The position numbers were made by a program, and so were the translations under genes. Below are positions 25,974-34,789 of a stretch of 64,000 bases of DNA, piece after piece (positions within the stretch are counted from its first letter, which is position 1; each line of letters begins with the position of its first letter). The notes below the pieces were generated by a model. It made no database searches, was not told the DNA's origin, and saw nothing but the letters and a program-made list of their open reading frames with translations. This DNA is from Adhaeribacter aquaticus DSM 16391. Its GTDB lineage: Bacteria > Bacteroidota > Bacteroidia > Cytophagales > Hymenobacteraceae. The stretch lies in contig NZ_KI421517.1 in assembly GCF_000473365.1 (NCBI RefSeq), positions 765,363 to 829,362 on the forward strand. Reading direction: 5' to 3'.

Positions 25974-27053
25974 ATGTCAGGTACCGCGCACGATTATAAC
26001 TTCAATAAAAAGCTTATAATCTGTTTGTTTCTATTTTTATGGGTAGTTGCTATTCCGGGAATTGCTCAAAATAAAGTACCGCATCGCTTTGCATTTAGTC
26101 AGCCGCACATGGGTACCCTCTTCCGGATAGTACTTTATGCAACTGATTCGGTAAAAGCTCAGCGGGCGGCAGAAGCAGGATTTAAGCGAGTAGCCCAATT
26201 AAATAAAATATTGAGTGATTACAATCCGGAGAGTGAAGTTAATAAGCTATGCCGTACTGCCGGCTCCGGTAAATGGGTACCAGTTAGCCAAGACCTATGG
26301 TTTATCTTAAATAAGTCTGCTGTAATATCGAGAAAAACGCAAGGAGCTTTTGATATAACAGTTGGGCCTTACGTGCAACTGTGGCGTCGCACTCGGCGTA
26401 CCGGCATACTACCTTCCCCGGAGGATGCTTTAGCACAAGCTAAAAATTTGGTTGGGCCTGAGAAAATCAAATTAGATAAAAATAACAAATCGGTCCTGTT
26501 AACTACTTCCGGCATGCAGCTGGACTTAGGTGCTATTGGCAAAGGATATGCGGTAGACGAAGCTATGAAAACGCTAAAGGCTTATGGTATCAAATCGGCG
26601 TTGGTTGATGGCGGTGGCAATATTGCAGTTAGTAAGGCTCCACCCCAAAGTAAAGGCTGGTTAGTAAGTTTTCTTTTACCTCAGCCAACCGATTCTGCCA
26701 ATCAAGTTCCCTTATTTCTAGAAGATAAAGGTTTGGCTACTTCCGGTGACTTGTACCAGTACATTCATATTGATGGCACCCGCTATTCGCATATTCTGAA
26801 CCCGACTACCGGTTTAGGACTTACCGACCAAAGTTTAGTTACCGTTATAACCCGGAATGGAATAGAAGCAGATTGGTTATCTACTGCCGTTAGTGTTTTG
26901 GGGCCAGAGAAAGGTATACGATTAGCCAATCAGGAACCTAAAACTGCCGCTATATTTACTTACCTTAATAGTGAGGCCAATATAGTGCAGGTCTATTCGA
27001 AATCCTGGAAAAGGTACCAGCAAAAGTACCTAAAGAAAAAGGATGCAAAGTAA
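25974..27053 (+). CDS. apbE: FAD:protein FMN transferase (ApbE)
   Basis: The 359-residue protein has a signal/anchor (LIICLFLFLWVVAIPGIAQ) and the ApbE fold: QPHMGTLFRIVLYA near the start, GAFDITVGPYVQLWR, LDLGAIGKGYAVDEAMKTL, ALVDGGGNIAVS and HILNPTTGLGL. It attaches FMN covalently to threonines of target flavoproteins (NqrB/NqrC and RnfG types) in the periplasm. A partner target is not obvious in this window. The start ATG at 25974 lies just downstream of the terminator at 25918, so it is transcribed separately. Confidence 0.93.
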   Translation: MSGTAHDYNFNKKLIICLFLFLWVVAIPGIAQNKVPHRFAFSQPHMGTLFRIVLYATDSVKAQRAAEAGFKRVAQLNKILSDYNPESEVNKLCRTAGSGKWVPVSQDLWFILNKSAVISRKTQGAFDITVGPYVQLWRRTRRTGILPSPEDALAQAKNLVGPEKIKLDKNNKSVLLTTSGMQLDLGAIGKGYAVDEAMKTLKAYGIKSALVDGGGNIAVSKAPPQSKGWLVSFLLPQPTDSANQVPLFLEDKGLATSGDLYQYIHIDGTRYSHILNPTTGLGLTDQSLVTVITRNGIEADWLSTAVSVLGPEKGIRLANQEPKTAAIFTYLNSEANIVQVYSKSWKRYQQKYLKKKDAK

Positions 27054-27114
27054 AATATCTGCCTTAAAGAAGCAGGTGCTAAACCTTTATCATACTAAAA
27101 CAATTAATCTAGCA

Positions 27115-27199
27115 GGTCATCCTGAGCCTGTCGAAGGATCTAATTTTTACCGTGATGTTCGCGGTATTAATTAGTTTCCTCGGCAAGCTCGGAATGATC
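27115..27199. repeat. Dispersed-type inverted repeat (CCTGAGCCTGTCGAAGG element)
   Basis: Left arm 27115-27140 (containing TCATCCTGAGCCTGTCGAAGG) and right arm about 27176-27199 (CCTCGGCAAGCTCGGAATGA) are imperfect reverse complements, differing mostly by C/T or G/A transitions, so part pairs through G-U. Between them TACCGTGA (27149-27156) pairs with TCGCGGTA (27160-27167) around TGT. The whole folds as one long hairpin. CTGAGCCTGTCGAAGG-type intergenic repeats are known in many bacteria. It sits between the convergent ends of apbE and the oxidoreductase. Confidence 0.75.
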
Positions 27200-27222
27200 T
27201 TATTAAAAATGCAGGTATAAAC

Positions 27223-28569
27223 TTAAATAACTTTAGTAATACCTGGGGTTGGAATCGGATACCGGCCGGTTGCATCTGGCTTGGTTGGCGTTTCGGCATC
27301 CCAGGCAAATATTTTCGGCATCAGGCTTACTTCCGAATTTAAAGCTTCTTCCCATTTGATTACCTGACCTGAATACGTGGCCATCCGGCCCATTAAAGCG
27401 GTTAAGGTACTTTTTGCTCCGTATTCAGCATTGTTAATAGGCGTGTTGTTGCGAATGGCGGCAAAGAATACATCGTGCTCGGCCTGGTACGGATCTGGAT
27501 CATTTTTGGCGCGGTGGTTATAAAGAACTGTTCCTTTCAAATCTGTGATAATTCCTTTGCCATCGCCGGAGAGCACAACCCTACCCTTGGTACCCGTAAA
27601 AGTTTCCTCTACCCGGTTCATGGTATTGGGCATATGCCGACATTGACTGTTTAGCATAGTACCGTCGGCATAGGTATATTCCACAAAGTGGTGATCATAA
27701 ATCTCACCGTGATCAATGCCATTGCGCACCTGCCGGCCACCCATACCCTGCGCACTTACCGGGTACCCGTTTTTCACCCAATTCGCTACATCCAGGTTAT
27801 GGATATGTTGCTCATTGATATGGTCGCCGCAGAGCCAGTTAAAATAATACCAGTTCCGCATCTGGTATTCCATTTCAGTTTGTCCTGCCTGGCGCGGACG
27901 TACCCACACCCCGGCATTGTTCCAGTAAGCCTGTGCGCTTACCACATCGCCAATAGCACCATCGTTTATGCGTTTAATAGTTTCCAGGTAAGCATTCTGG
28001 TAACGGCGTTGTAAGCCCACGACCACTTTCAGGTTTTTCTTTTTAGCTTCTTCGGCGGCTGCCAATACGCGGCGAATACCCGGCGCATCCGTTGCTACCG
28101 GTTTTTCCATGAAAATATGCTTACCAGCTTTCACTGCTTCTTCAAAATGAATCGGCCGGAAACCCGGCGGCGTGGCGAGAATTACCACGTCGGCTAAAGC
28201 AATGGCATTTTTGTAGCCATCAAACCCGGCAAACTTATTCTTCTCCGGTACATCCAACAGCTTTTTATCGCCATTGAATTTAGTGGAGATGTTTTTATAG
28301 GAGTCGTCCAACCGGTCGCGGAAAGCATCAGCCATGGCAACCAATTTAACGTTGCCTTTGGCACTGAGTGCCTGAATAGCCGCACCAGTTCCCCTCCCTC
28401 CACAACCAATCAAAGCTAATTTCAGCGTATCGCTGCCAGCTGCATAAGCCCCCACAAAAGGAAGCTGGCTCACCAGAGTTGCGCCAAGTACGGCAGCCGA
28501 TCCTTTTACAAAGTCACGTCGGCTACACCCTGCCGCAGGAAGAATATAAGATTCGTTATTGTCAATCAT
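27223..28569 (-). CDS. Tat-exported Gfo/Idh/MocA family oxidoreductase
   Basis: The 448-residue protein opens with a short tail and a twin-arginine leader (CSRRDFVKGSAAVLGATLV), followed by the Rossmann loop GCGGRGTG, MEKP and the substrate-domain segment LCGDHINEQHIHNLDVANWV. Members are exported with the nicotinamide cofactor already bound, as shown for the glucose-fructose oxidoreductase of Zymomonas. It lies 59 bp downstream of the AGE epimerase gene and may share its transcript. It probably oxidises or reduces a sugar in the periplasm. Confidence 0.9.
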   Translation of the reverse strand: MIDNNESYILPAAGCSRRDFVKGSAAVLGATLVSQLPFVGAYAAGSDTLKLALIGCGGRGTGAAIQALSAKGNVKLVAMADAFRDRLDDSYKNISTKFNGDKKLLDVPEKNKFAGFDGYKNAIALADVVILATPPGFRPIHFEEAVKAGKHIFMEKPVATDAPGIRRVLAAAEEAKKKNLKVVVGLQRRYQNAYLETIKRINDGAIGDVVSAQAYWNNAGVWVRPRQAGQTEMEYQMRNWYYFNWLCGDHINEQHIHNLDVANWVKNGYPVSAQGMGGRQVRNGIDHGEIYDHHFVEYTYADGTMLNSQCRHMPNTMNRVEETFTGTKGRVVLSGDGKGIITDLKGTVLYNHRAKNDPDPYQAEHDVFFAAIRNNTPINNAEYGAKSTLTALMGRMATYSGQVIKWEEALNSEVSLMPKIFAWDAETPTKPDATGRYPIPTPGITKVI

Positions 28570-28628
28570 GGGGAAAAGATTATAGATGAAACAATATATA
28601 AAGTGGTGAATAATTAAATGTTAAAGTT

Positions 28629-29933
28629 CTATTTAGTATCCGCGGCTATTTTAGCACGTGTATTTGATAAACTATCGGCGGCCAAAATCTCCCGGCACAT
28701 ATTTACCACGTGGTAATCTAATTTATACATACTGCCTTTAATCAGCGATTCCGTTCCCCCTAAACCAGGAGGATTTTCGTACCATCCGCCATAAACAGCA
28801 TCCATATAATGCTGCCGAACAAAATCTATACTGCGTTTCAATGGTTCTATTATTTCCTTGCTATTATGGCGGGTTACATACCGCTGCATGGTTCGGATTG
28901 CCTCACATTGCTCCCACCAACCCTTTCGGGTATCCTTTAGAAGATTACCCTCTAAATCAACCCGGGAAAAAATTCCACCAGCTTTGGAGTCGTAGCCGTG
29001 TTGCATCCCATAGGCTAAAAATTCACGCGCTGGTTCCATAAGATTGCTTTCCAGATTCAGGGCCTGAGCTTCAGATAGCAGGAATGCCCACTCAAAAGCA
29101 TGTCCCACTTCAATAATGGCTTTATCTCCAGTCCGCACGGGTTGCCAACTGGTGTCGTACCATTCTGGTAAGCAACCGGGGCTGGGCATTCGGGCACGAA
29201 TAAAGTGCCAAATACCCGTTGCATCTTTTCGTACTGTTCCGGTAGTATCCAGCGGTGCCAAAGCCAATAATGCCTCAAAAACATGCATCATCGGGTTCTG
29301 TGATTTAAAAGTATCTAATACCCGTCCATCCCGGTTAACTTTCCAAACTAACCCACCTTGCTTATCCCGGAAACGCTGTTGCATATACTGCCAGGTTAGC
29401 AAGGCCATATCACGATAATGATCGTTTTTAAATACCGCTGCTGCGGTGGAAAACACAAGAATCACAAAGGCCTGCCCATAAGCATCAGAGGTATCATCTA
29501 ATAAGCGGCCATCGGGATGACAAGACCAATGCCACCCTTTATTATCTCCGGCCCAAAAATAGGTAGTTAATGCATCGAGTCCCCTGAGAGCTAATTGAGC
29601 ATAGGCTTGGTCGCCGGTCCGCTCAAAAGCGCGCATAAAATTATAGGTAATCCGGGTCTGAGTAACCAGCGTGCGGGGTCCATCCTTGTAGCGCTGCCAT
29701 TGGCGGTCAAAATAAGGATGAAATAAGGCATTGGGGGTGTCAGCATTTTTTCGCCAGGAGAGCAGTACTTTATCCAGAAAAAGACTTATTGGTTCATTAT
29801 CTGAGGCAAAAGCATGTAACAATGGCCATGGGCCGGCCAAAGCTCCTCCCAACAAAACAGCTGATCCCTTAACAAATTCACGCCGGGTATAACCGGAAGC
29901 AGGTCCGGTACTGGGTTCTGTTTTTTCATCCAT
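28629..29933 (-). CDS. Tat-exported AGE family epimerase/isomerase
   Basis: A 434-residue (alpha/alpha)6-barrel protein of the N-acylglucosamine 2-epimerase family: WHWSCHPDGRLLDDTSDAYGQAFVILVF, MHVFEALLAL, EVGHAFEWAFLLSEA with a catalytic-type His, and KGWWEQCEAIRTM. Unlike most members it carries a Tat leader, YTRREFVKGSAVLLGGAL, so the reaction would be periplasmic. The leader closely resembles that of the next gene (RRxFVKGSAxxLG). It is the middle gene of an FGE-AGE-oxidoreductase run. Its substrate could be an aldose, ketose or disaccharide end. Confidence 0.87.
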   Translation of the reverse strand: MDEKTEPSTGPASGYTRREFVKGSAVLLGGALAGPWPLLHAFASDNEPISLFLDKVLLSWRKNADTPNALFHPYFDRQWQRYKDGPRTLVTQTRITYNFMRAFERTGDQAYAQLALRGLDALTTYFWAGDNKGWHWSCHPDGRLLDDTSDAYGQAFVILVFSTAAAVFKNDHYRDMALLTWQYMQQRFRDKQGGLVWKVNRDGRVLDTFKSQNPMMHVFEALLALAPLDTTGTVRKDATGIWHFIRARMPSPGCLPEWYDTSWQPVRTGDKAIIEVGHAFEWAFLLSEAQALNLESNLMEPAREFLAYGMQHGYDSKAGGIFSRVDLEGNLLKDTRKGWWEQCEAIRTMQRYVTRHNSKEIIEPLKRSIDFVRQHYMDAVYGGWYENPPGLGGTESLIKGSMYKLDYHVVNMCREILAADSLSNTRAKIAADTK

Positions 29934-29977
29934 GAGCAGTTAGTATAATGTGAAACAATCATTGTGGTGGTGAATAT

Positions 29978-31018
29978 TTAATTTCCAAAATCTTTGATCG
30001 GCTCCGACCAGTATTTTTCTATTTCGGCCGGGGAGGGTTGTTTTAATGGCCGCACTACCCGGAAGCCAACAAATGGGGCATCGGTAAACCACCATTGGCT
30101 TTTAGGTATTTGCGGATCGCGTTGCTTCCAAACCGGTTTAGAATATTGCCGGGCCGCACTCCGTAAAGCATCCGGCTCATCGTCCCAGGAGCCGCCCCGT
30201 AACACATGTGGATATAACTTAGTAGGTTTTAGCCAGGGATTTGTTGCGGTACCTTTCGTAAACTGTGCGTAATAATCAGGACTGTATTGATCCAGCGTCC
30301 ATTCGGCTACATTGCCATGCATGTCGTACAGGCCCCAGGCATTTGGCTTTTTAGAGCCTACCTTTTTAGTACCGGCGTTGCTGTTGTTATATTGCCAGCC
30401 ATATTCATCCAGTTTACTTACTTCTTCGCCAAAACTATAAGCCGTTGCAGAACCTGCCCGGCACGCGTATTCCCATTCTGCTTCGGTAGGTAATCGGTAA
30501 AAGTGCCCTGTTTTAGCTGTAAGCCATTTACAATAAGTTAAGGCGGCGTATTGCGTCATGTTGATGGCCGGAAAGCCGCTTTTCCCCATGCCAAAGGTCA
30601 TGTCCAGATAGGGTGGCGACGGACGGGACACGGCATCAGCAGTTGAGGTTTTTGCCATAGACGACGCATTCATGGACTGTTTTTCTATTTCGCGGTAAAC
30701 AAATATTTGAAATTCGTCCCAGGTTACTTCGTGCTGTCCCATCCAGAAAGGCTCAATTTTAACTTTGTGCTGAGGCCCTTCGTCTGGCTTCCGCTTAGCT
30801 TCCGTAGCTGGGCTGCCCATTACAAATTCACCTCCCGCTATAGGTACTAAGTCAAACTTTACTTCGGAACCCGGAATGGTTTCGGTATACTTTTCAAAAC
30901 CGGGTATATCAGCAACAATAGTTTTTTTTCCCCGAGCACTTAACAGGATAAAAAAGCAAAAGGCTATACAAATCGGCTTTAGCCAATAAATTTTATTTAC
31001 CAGATTCAGTCTGAACAT
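29978..31018 (-). CDS. Formylglycine-generating enzyme family protein (SUMF1 domain)
   Basis: The 346-residue protein has a hydrophobic N-terminus (PICIAFCFFILLSA) and the SUMF1/FGE-sulfatase domain: FDLVPIAGGEFVMGSPATEAKRKPDEGPQHKV, FWMGQHEVTWDEF, YRLPTEAEWEYACRAG, YDMHGNVAEWTLDQY, VLRGGSWDDEPDALRSAARQ and GFRVVR. No sulfatase is encoded in this window, so true formylglycine formation is doubtful; many such domains bind ligands or do other oxidations. Its stop lies 44 bp before the AGE gene start, so these are probably co-transcribed. Confidence 0.88.
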   Translation of the reverse strand: MFRLNLVNKIYWLKPICIAFCFFILLSARGKKTIVADIPGFEKYTETIPGSEVKFDLVPIAGGEFVMGSPATEAKRKPDEGPQHKVKIEPFWMGQHEVTWDEFQIFVYREIEKQSMNASSMAKTSTADAVSRPSPPYLDMTFGMGKSGFPAINMTQYAALTYCKWLTAKTGHFYRLPTEAEWEYACRAGSATAYSFGEEVSKLDEYGWQYNNSNAGTKKVGSKKPNAWGLYDMHGNVAEWTLDQYSPDYYAQFTKGTATNPWLKPTKLYPHVLRGGSWDDEPDALRSAARQYSKPVWKQRDPQIPKSQWWFTDAPFVGFRVVRPLKQPSPAEIEKYWSEPIKDFGN

Positions 31019-31446
31019 GTTATACGTTTTTCTTTATTGACCATCCAAAAATTCAGGTTCTATTTTTAAACCAATTTTTACATTATAAGAAATGCAAAAG
31101 CTTTCCTTTTCTGAAAATTTGCCAGTTATTTAAATTTACAATTATTTTTTATTTAAACGATTAAACAAGCGACAAACAAATTGTATCATAAAATTTATTT
31201 TTGATACAAAGCAACCAAATTCAGTACCAATCACTCCTATAGATAGCTCCTCACCACATTTATCTATTTTAAAATTTAATTCATTGATAAACAATCGTTT
31301 ACTATTAATACAGTTATAAAAAGTTGTTTTAAGTACAAAATTTTCCTCTTAAAATTAAAATTGGTAAAGTTTTTGGTAATATCTATTTACCTATATATAG
31401 AAACCCCACTTTAAGAACTATGCTTTAATCCTTTACTCCTTATTTT
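31019..31446. other. AT-rich divergent intergenic region
   Basis: About 430 bp between the divergent FGE-type and TonB-receptor genes. It is strongly AT-rich and contains no visible gene, repeat or clear TAnnTTTG element, although both promoters must lie here. Confidence 0.5.
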
Positions 31447-33801
31447 ATGCGTTATTGTTTTACTTTAATTTTACTTTGTTTTCACCTACTTACATTTGCC
31501 CAATCCAAACACACTATCAGCGGTTACATCCGGGAAAAAGGCAGTAAAGAATCGCTAATTGGTGTAAATATCTACCAGCCCGGAGCCAGTGTGGGTACTA
31601 CCACCAATACCTACGGTTTCTACTCATTAACCCTACCCGCTACCGATTCCGTTAAGCTTGCCTTCTCTTATGTAGGTTATAAACCGGAGATCAGAACCAT
31701 CCGGCTACGGCAGAATATAGAATTAAACATCGAACTTCAGTCGGAAGCTACTTTACAGGAGGTAGAAATTGTGGGTACCCGCCAACGGGAAAGAATAACG
31801 GAAACACCACAAATGAGCAACATCGAAATTCCGGTTAGCCAAATTAAGAATGTACCGATGCTGCTCGGCGAGAAAGATGTAATGAAAGTATTACAACTTA
31901 TGCCAGGGGTGCAGAAAGGCAGCGAAGGCAACAGCGGTATTTATGTACGGGGCGGTGGCCCTGATCAGAACCTGATTATTCTGGACGATGCAACGGTTTA
32001 CAATGCTTCGCACTTATTTGGCTTCTTTTCTTTGTTTAACGGGGATGCACTGAAAAGCGTGGAACTAACCAAAGGTGGTTTTCCGGCCCGGTATGGTGGT
32101 CGTTTATCTTCGGTAATTGAAATGAACATGAAAGAAGGCAATAAGGAAAAATTACACGGCGAAGGCGGCATTGGTTTATTATCGTCTCGTTTGGTATTGG
32201 AAGGGCCTCTAAAGAAAGGTGTATCTTCTTTTCTTGTATCTGGCCGCCGGACGTATGCGGATGTTTTGGCGCAGCCTTTTTTACCTAAAGATGAAAAAGG
32301 CGGCTATTATTTTTACGACTTAAACACCAAAGTAAATTACGACTTTGGCCGCACCAATAAATTATACCTAAGTGGCTATTTTGGACAAGATCGCTTTTAT
32401 GCCCGGGAAAAACTGGAACAAGGTGATTATTCAAAAGCAGGTATAAACTGGGGAAATGCTACCGGTACGCTCCGTTGGAACCATTTATTTAATAACCAAC
32501 TGTTCTCTAATACCTCTTTTATATTTAGCAATTATAATTTTAATATCTATACCGAAGATAAAAAGGAGAAAGAGAAATATACACTGGATTATTCTTCCGG
32601 AATACGTGACATAGGCATTAAATATGATATGGATTACCTCCCTAATCCTCAGCATGCCATCAGGGCTGGTATATTAAGCACCTACCACCGGTTTACCCCT
32701 AGTGCCCTGGTAGTAAAAGATACCGAGATCGACAAAGTCGATCGGAACATTAAGAACATTGATGTATTGGAAACCGGTATTTATGCCGAAGATACGTACC
32801 ACCCTATTCCACGCCTGCGCATTAATGGAGGTTTACGGTTAAGTTATTTTGTAGCCGAGAAAAAGAATTATTTCCGGCCGGAACCCCGGTTATCAGCCAG
32901 CTATAATTTACGTGATGATTTAGCTTTGAAAGCTTCTTATGCCAGCATGAACCAGTATGTGCACCTGTTAAGTAACACCGGCATTGGCTTACCTACTGAT
33001 TTATGGGTCCCTTCTACCAACCGTATTGCGCCGCAGCAATCTAAACAAGTGGCCATGGGAATAGCCAAAGACTTACCTAAACACGATTTAACTTTAACTG
33101 TGGAAGGCTATTACAAAAAGTCGGATAATATTATCGGGTACAAAGAAGGCGCCAGCTTTTTAATTGTAGATGATCCGGAATCGGCGGAAACAGTAAATTG
33201 GCAAGATAATATGACTGCCGGACAAGCTTGGTCTTATGGTGCCGAATTCCTGCTGCAGCGCAAGTTTGGTAAATTCTCTGGCTGGGTAGGTTATACCCTT
33301 TCCTGGACACAACTGCAGTTCGACTCCCTAAACTTTGGCAAGAAATATTATGCCCGCTACGACCGTCGCCATGACATTTCGGTAGTTGGTATTTATACGC
33401 CTAATGCCCGCATAACCCTTTCTGGCACTTGGGTGTACGGTACTGGCAATGCCATTACTTTACCACAAGCCTCTTACGATGCGCCCACTAATACGCCATC
33501 GCAATACCGGCCAGAATACAGTCCAAATTATGGCTATGGCAATGTTACCCATTATGGGCAGAGAAATGCTTTCCGGATGGCTCCCTATCACCGGTTCGAT
33601 ATTGGCATCCAATTTCACAAGAAAAAGCGATGGGGTGAACGCACCTGGGAAATCAGCGCCTACAATGCCTATAACCGCAAAAATCCCTTCTTCTATTATT
33701 TAGACACGAAGTATCAAAACGATGGCACAAGTGAGACCAAACTGAAGCAGATTTCCTTATTTACCATTTTACCTTCTGTCAGCTACAGCTTTAAATTTTA
33801 A
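31447..33801 (+). CDS. TonB-dependent receptor with carboxypeptidase-like regulatory domain
   Basis: The 784-residue outer-membrane protein has a signal peptide (MRYCFTLILLCFHLLTFAQ), a CarboxypepD_reg-like domain (HTISGYIREKGSKESLIGVNIYQPGASVGTTTNTYGFYSL), a plug domain (DVMKVLQLMPGVQKGSEGNSGIYVRGGGPDQNLIILDDATVYN) and a beta-barrel ending in VSYSFKF with terminal Phe. It takes up a ligand with TonB energy. The next gene encodes a DUF4249 lipoprotein 22 bp downstream, a recurrent Bacteroidota pairing distinct from SusC/SusD. The ligand (siderophore, cofactor or peptide) is unknown. Confidence 0.93.
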   Translation: MRYCFTLILLCFHLLTFAQSKHTISGYIREKGSKESLIGVNIYQPGASVGTTTNTYGFYSLTLPATDSVKLAFSYVGYKPEIRTIRLRQNIELNIELQSEATLQEVEIVGTRQRERITETPQMSNIEIPVSQIKNVPMLLGEKDVMKVLQLMPGVQKGSEGNSGIYVRGGGPDQNLIILDDATVYNASHLFGFFSLFNGDALKSVELTKGGFPARYGGRLSSVIEMNMKEGNKEKLHGEGGIGLLSSRLVLEGPLKKGVSSFLVSGRRTYADVLAQPFLPKDEKGGYYFYDLNTKVNYDFGRTNKLYLSGYFGQDRFYAREKLEQGDYSKAGINWGNATGTLRWNHLFNNQLFSNTSFIFSNYNFNIYTEDKKEKEKYTLDYSSGIRDIGIKYDMDYLPNPQHAIRAGILSTYHRFTPSALVVKDTEIDKVDRNIKNIDVLETGIYAEDTYHPIPRLRINGGLRLSYFVAEKKNYFRPEPRLSASYNLRDDLALKASYASMNQYVHLLSNTGIGLPTDLWVPSTNRIAPQQSKQVAMGIAKDLPKHDLTLTVEGYYKKSDNIIGYKEGASFLIVDDPESAETVNWQDNMTAGQAWSYGAEFLLQRKFGKFSGWVGYTLSWTQLQFDSLNFGKKYYARYDRRHDISVVGIYTPNARITLSGTWVYGTGNAITLPQASYDAPTNTPSQYRPEYSPNYGYGNVTHYGQRNAFRMAPYHRFDIGIQFHKKKRWGERTWEISAYNAYNRKNPFFYYLDTKYQNDGTSETKLKQISLFTILPSVSYSFKF

Positions 33802-33823
33802 TTAGCTTTTATCCCTGATACAA

Positions 33824-34714
33824 ATGAAATTACATACATATAAATTATTACTTCTATTATTCGTGGGCTTATTATCCAGCTGCGAAGAAGATATTACTGA
33901 TAAAGTTAACATTGATTCGACCCGCCAATTGGTAATTACTTCTTTTATATCGCCGCAGGACACCGCCCTAATTGTTAGAGTAAACAAAACGCAACCAGCT
34001 ATTGGTAAAACAGAAACAGCCGAAAGTCTATTAATAAGCAACGCTACTGTTAATTTATCTAATGGTTCGCAAACAATTAAGCTGACATACGACCCCATTC
34101 GCAAGCTTTATAGAGCACGGGCAACTCAGCTCCCTATTATTTCCGGAAGAACCTATACCTTAACGGCAACTACCCCCGATGGCTTTAGTACTTCGGGCAC
34201 CTGCACGGTTCCGGCCTTAAACGGGATACTTATTCAGGACCTCTCCCATTCGGTAGAACAGATTACTTATGATGCCGGGCCAGATAAATACGTTTACAAC
34301 CGCCATACATTTACTTTCAAATGGCAGGATGCTCCCGGCAGAGGGAATTATTACCACGCACTTACGTTACGAGAGTTTAAAGAGAATTTTAACAATAAGA
34401 CCTACCGCATGCCCTTAGATGCCTATGAGGTGGAAAAATATTTTTCGGATGAAAACCAGGATGGGGGTACTTTTTCTACTTCTGGCCAGTATACCACCTC
34501 TACCAATGAAAATGAACCTTCCCCCAACATCCTGCGGGCACACTTATCGGTTACTGACCGGCACTATTACCTGTACCACAAAACCATAGAACAACAAAGG
34601 GAGACAAATGCCAATCCCTTTGCCGAGCCAACTTTTATTTACACGAATATAAAAGGGGGATTAGGTGTTTTTGCCGCTTACAACCAAATGCAAAGAAGCA
34701 TAGTAGTCCCGTAG
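33824..34714 (+). CDS. DUF4249 family lipoprotein
   Basis: A 296-residue lipoprotein (lipobox LSSC, Cys20) beginning CEEDITDKVNID, with the DUF4249 layout: RQLVITSFISPQDTALIVRVNKTQP, LLISNATVNLSNG, GRTYTLTATTPDGFSTSGTCTVP and FTFKWQDAPGRGNYYH. It probably sits on the outer membrane with the TonB receptor encoded directly upstream, perhaps as a ligand-binding accessory. The function of the family is not established. The gene ends before a 25-bp hairpin. Confidence 0.9.
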   Translation: MKLHTYKLLLLLFVGLLSSCEEDITDKVNIDSTRQLVITSFISPQDTALIVRVNKTQPAIGKTETAESLLISNATVNLSNGSQTIKLTYDPIRKLYRARATQLPIISGRTYTLTATTPDGFSTSGTCTVPALNGILIQDLSHSVEQITYDAGPDKYVYNRHTFTFKWQDAPGRGNYYHALTLREFKENFNNKTYRMPLDAYEVEKYFSDENQDGGTFSTSGQYTTSTNENEPSPNILRAHLSVTDRHYYLYHKTIEQQRETNANPFAEPTFIYTNIKGGLGVFAAYNQMQRSIVVP

Positions 34715-34726
34715 TAACCACTATAA

Positions 34727-34780
34727 GTATAAAATGGAGAGCTGTTGTATCGGATGATACAACGGCTCTCCATTTTATAC
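34727..34780. terminator. Long bidirectional terminator hairpin
   Basis: A 25-bp stem (34727-34751 with 34756-34780, one T-G pair) closes around GGAT. ATAAAATGG ends one arm and CCATTTTAT the other. It lies between convergent genes and can end both transcripts. Confidence 0.85.
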
Positions 34781-34789
34781 CCATACTTA

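Noticed and set aside
34727-34780. Riboswitch candidate
   Set aside because: It lies between convergent gene ends, not in a 5' leader; terminator is the simpler reading.
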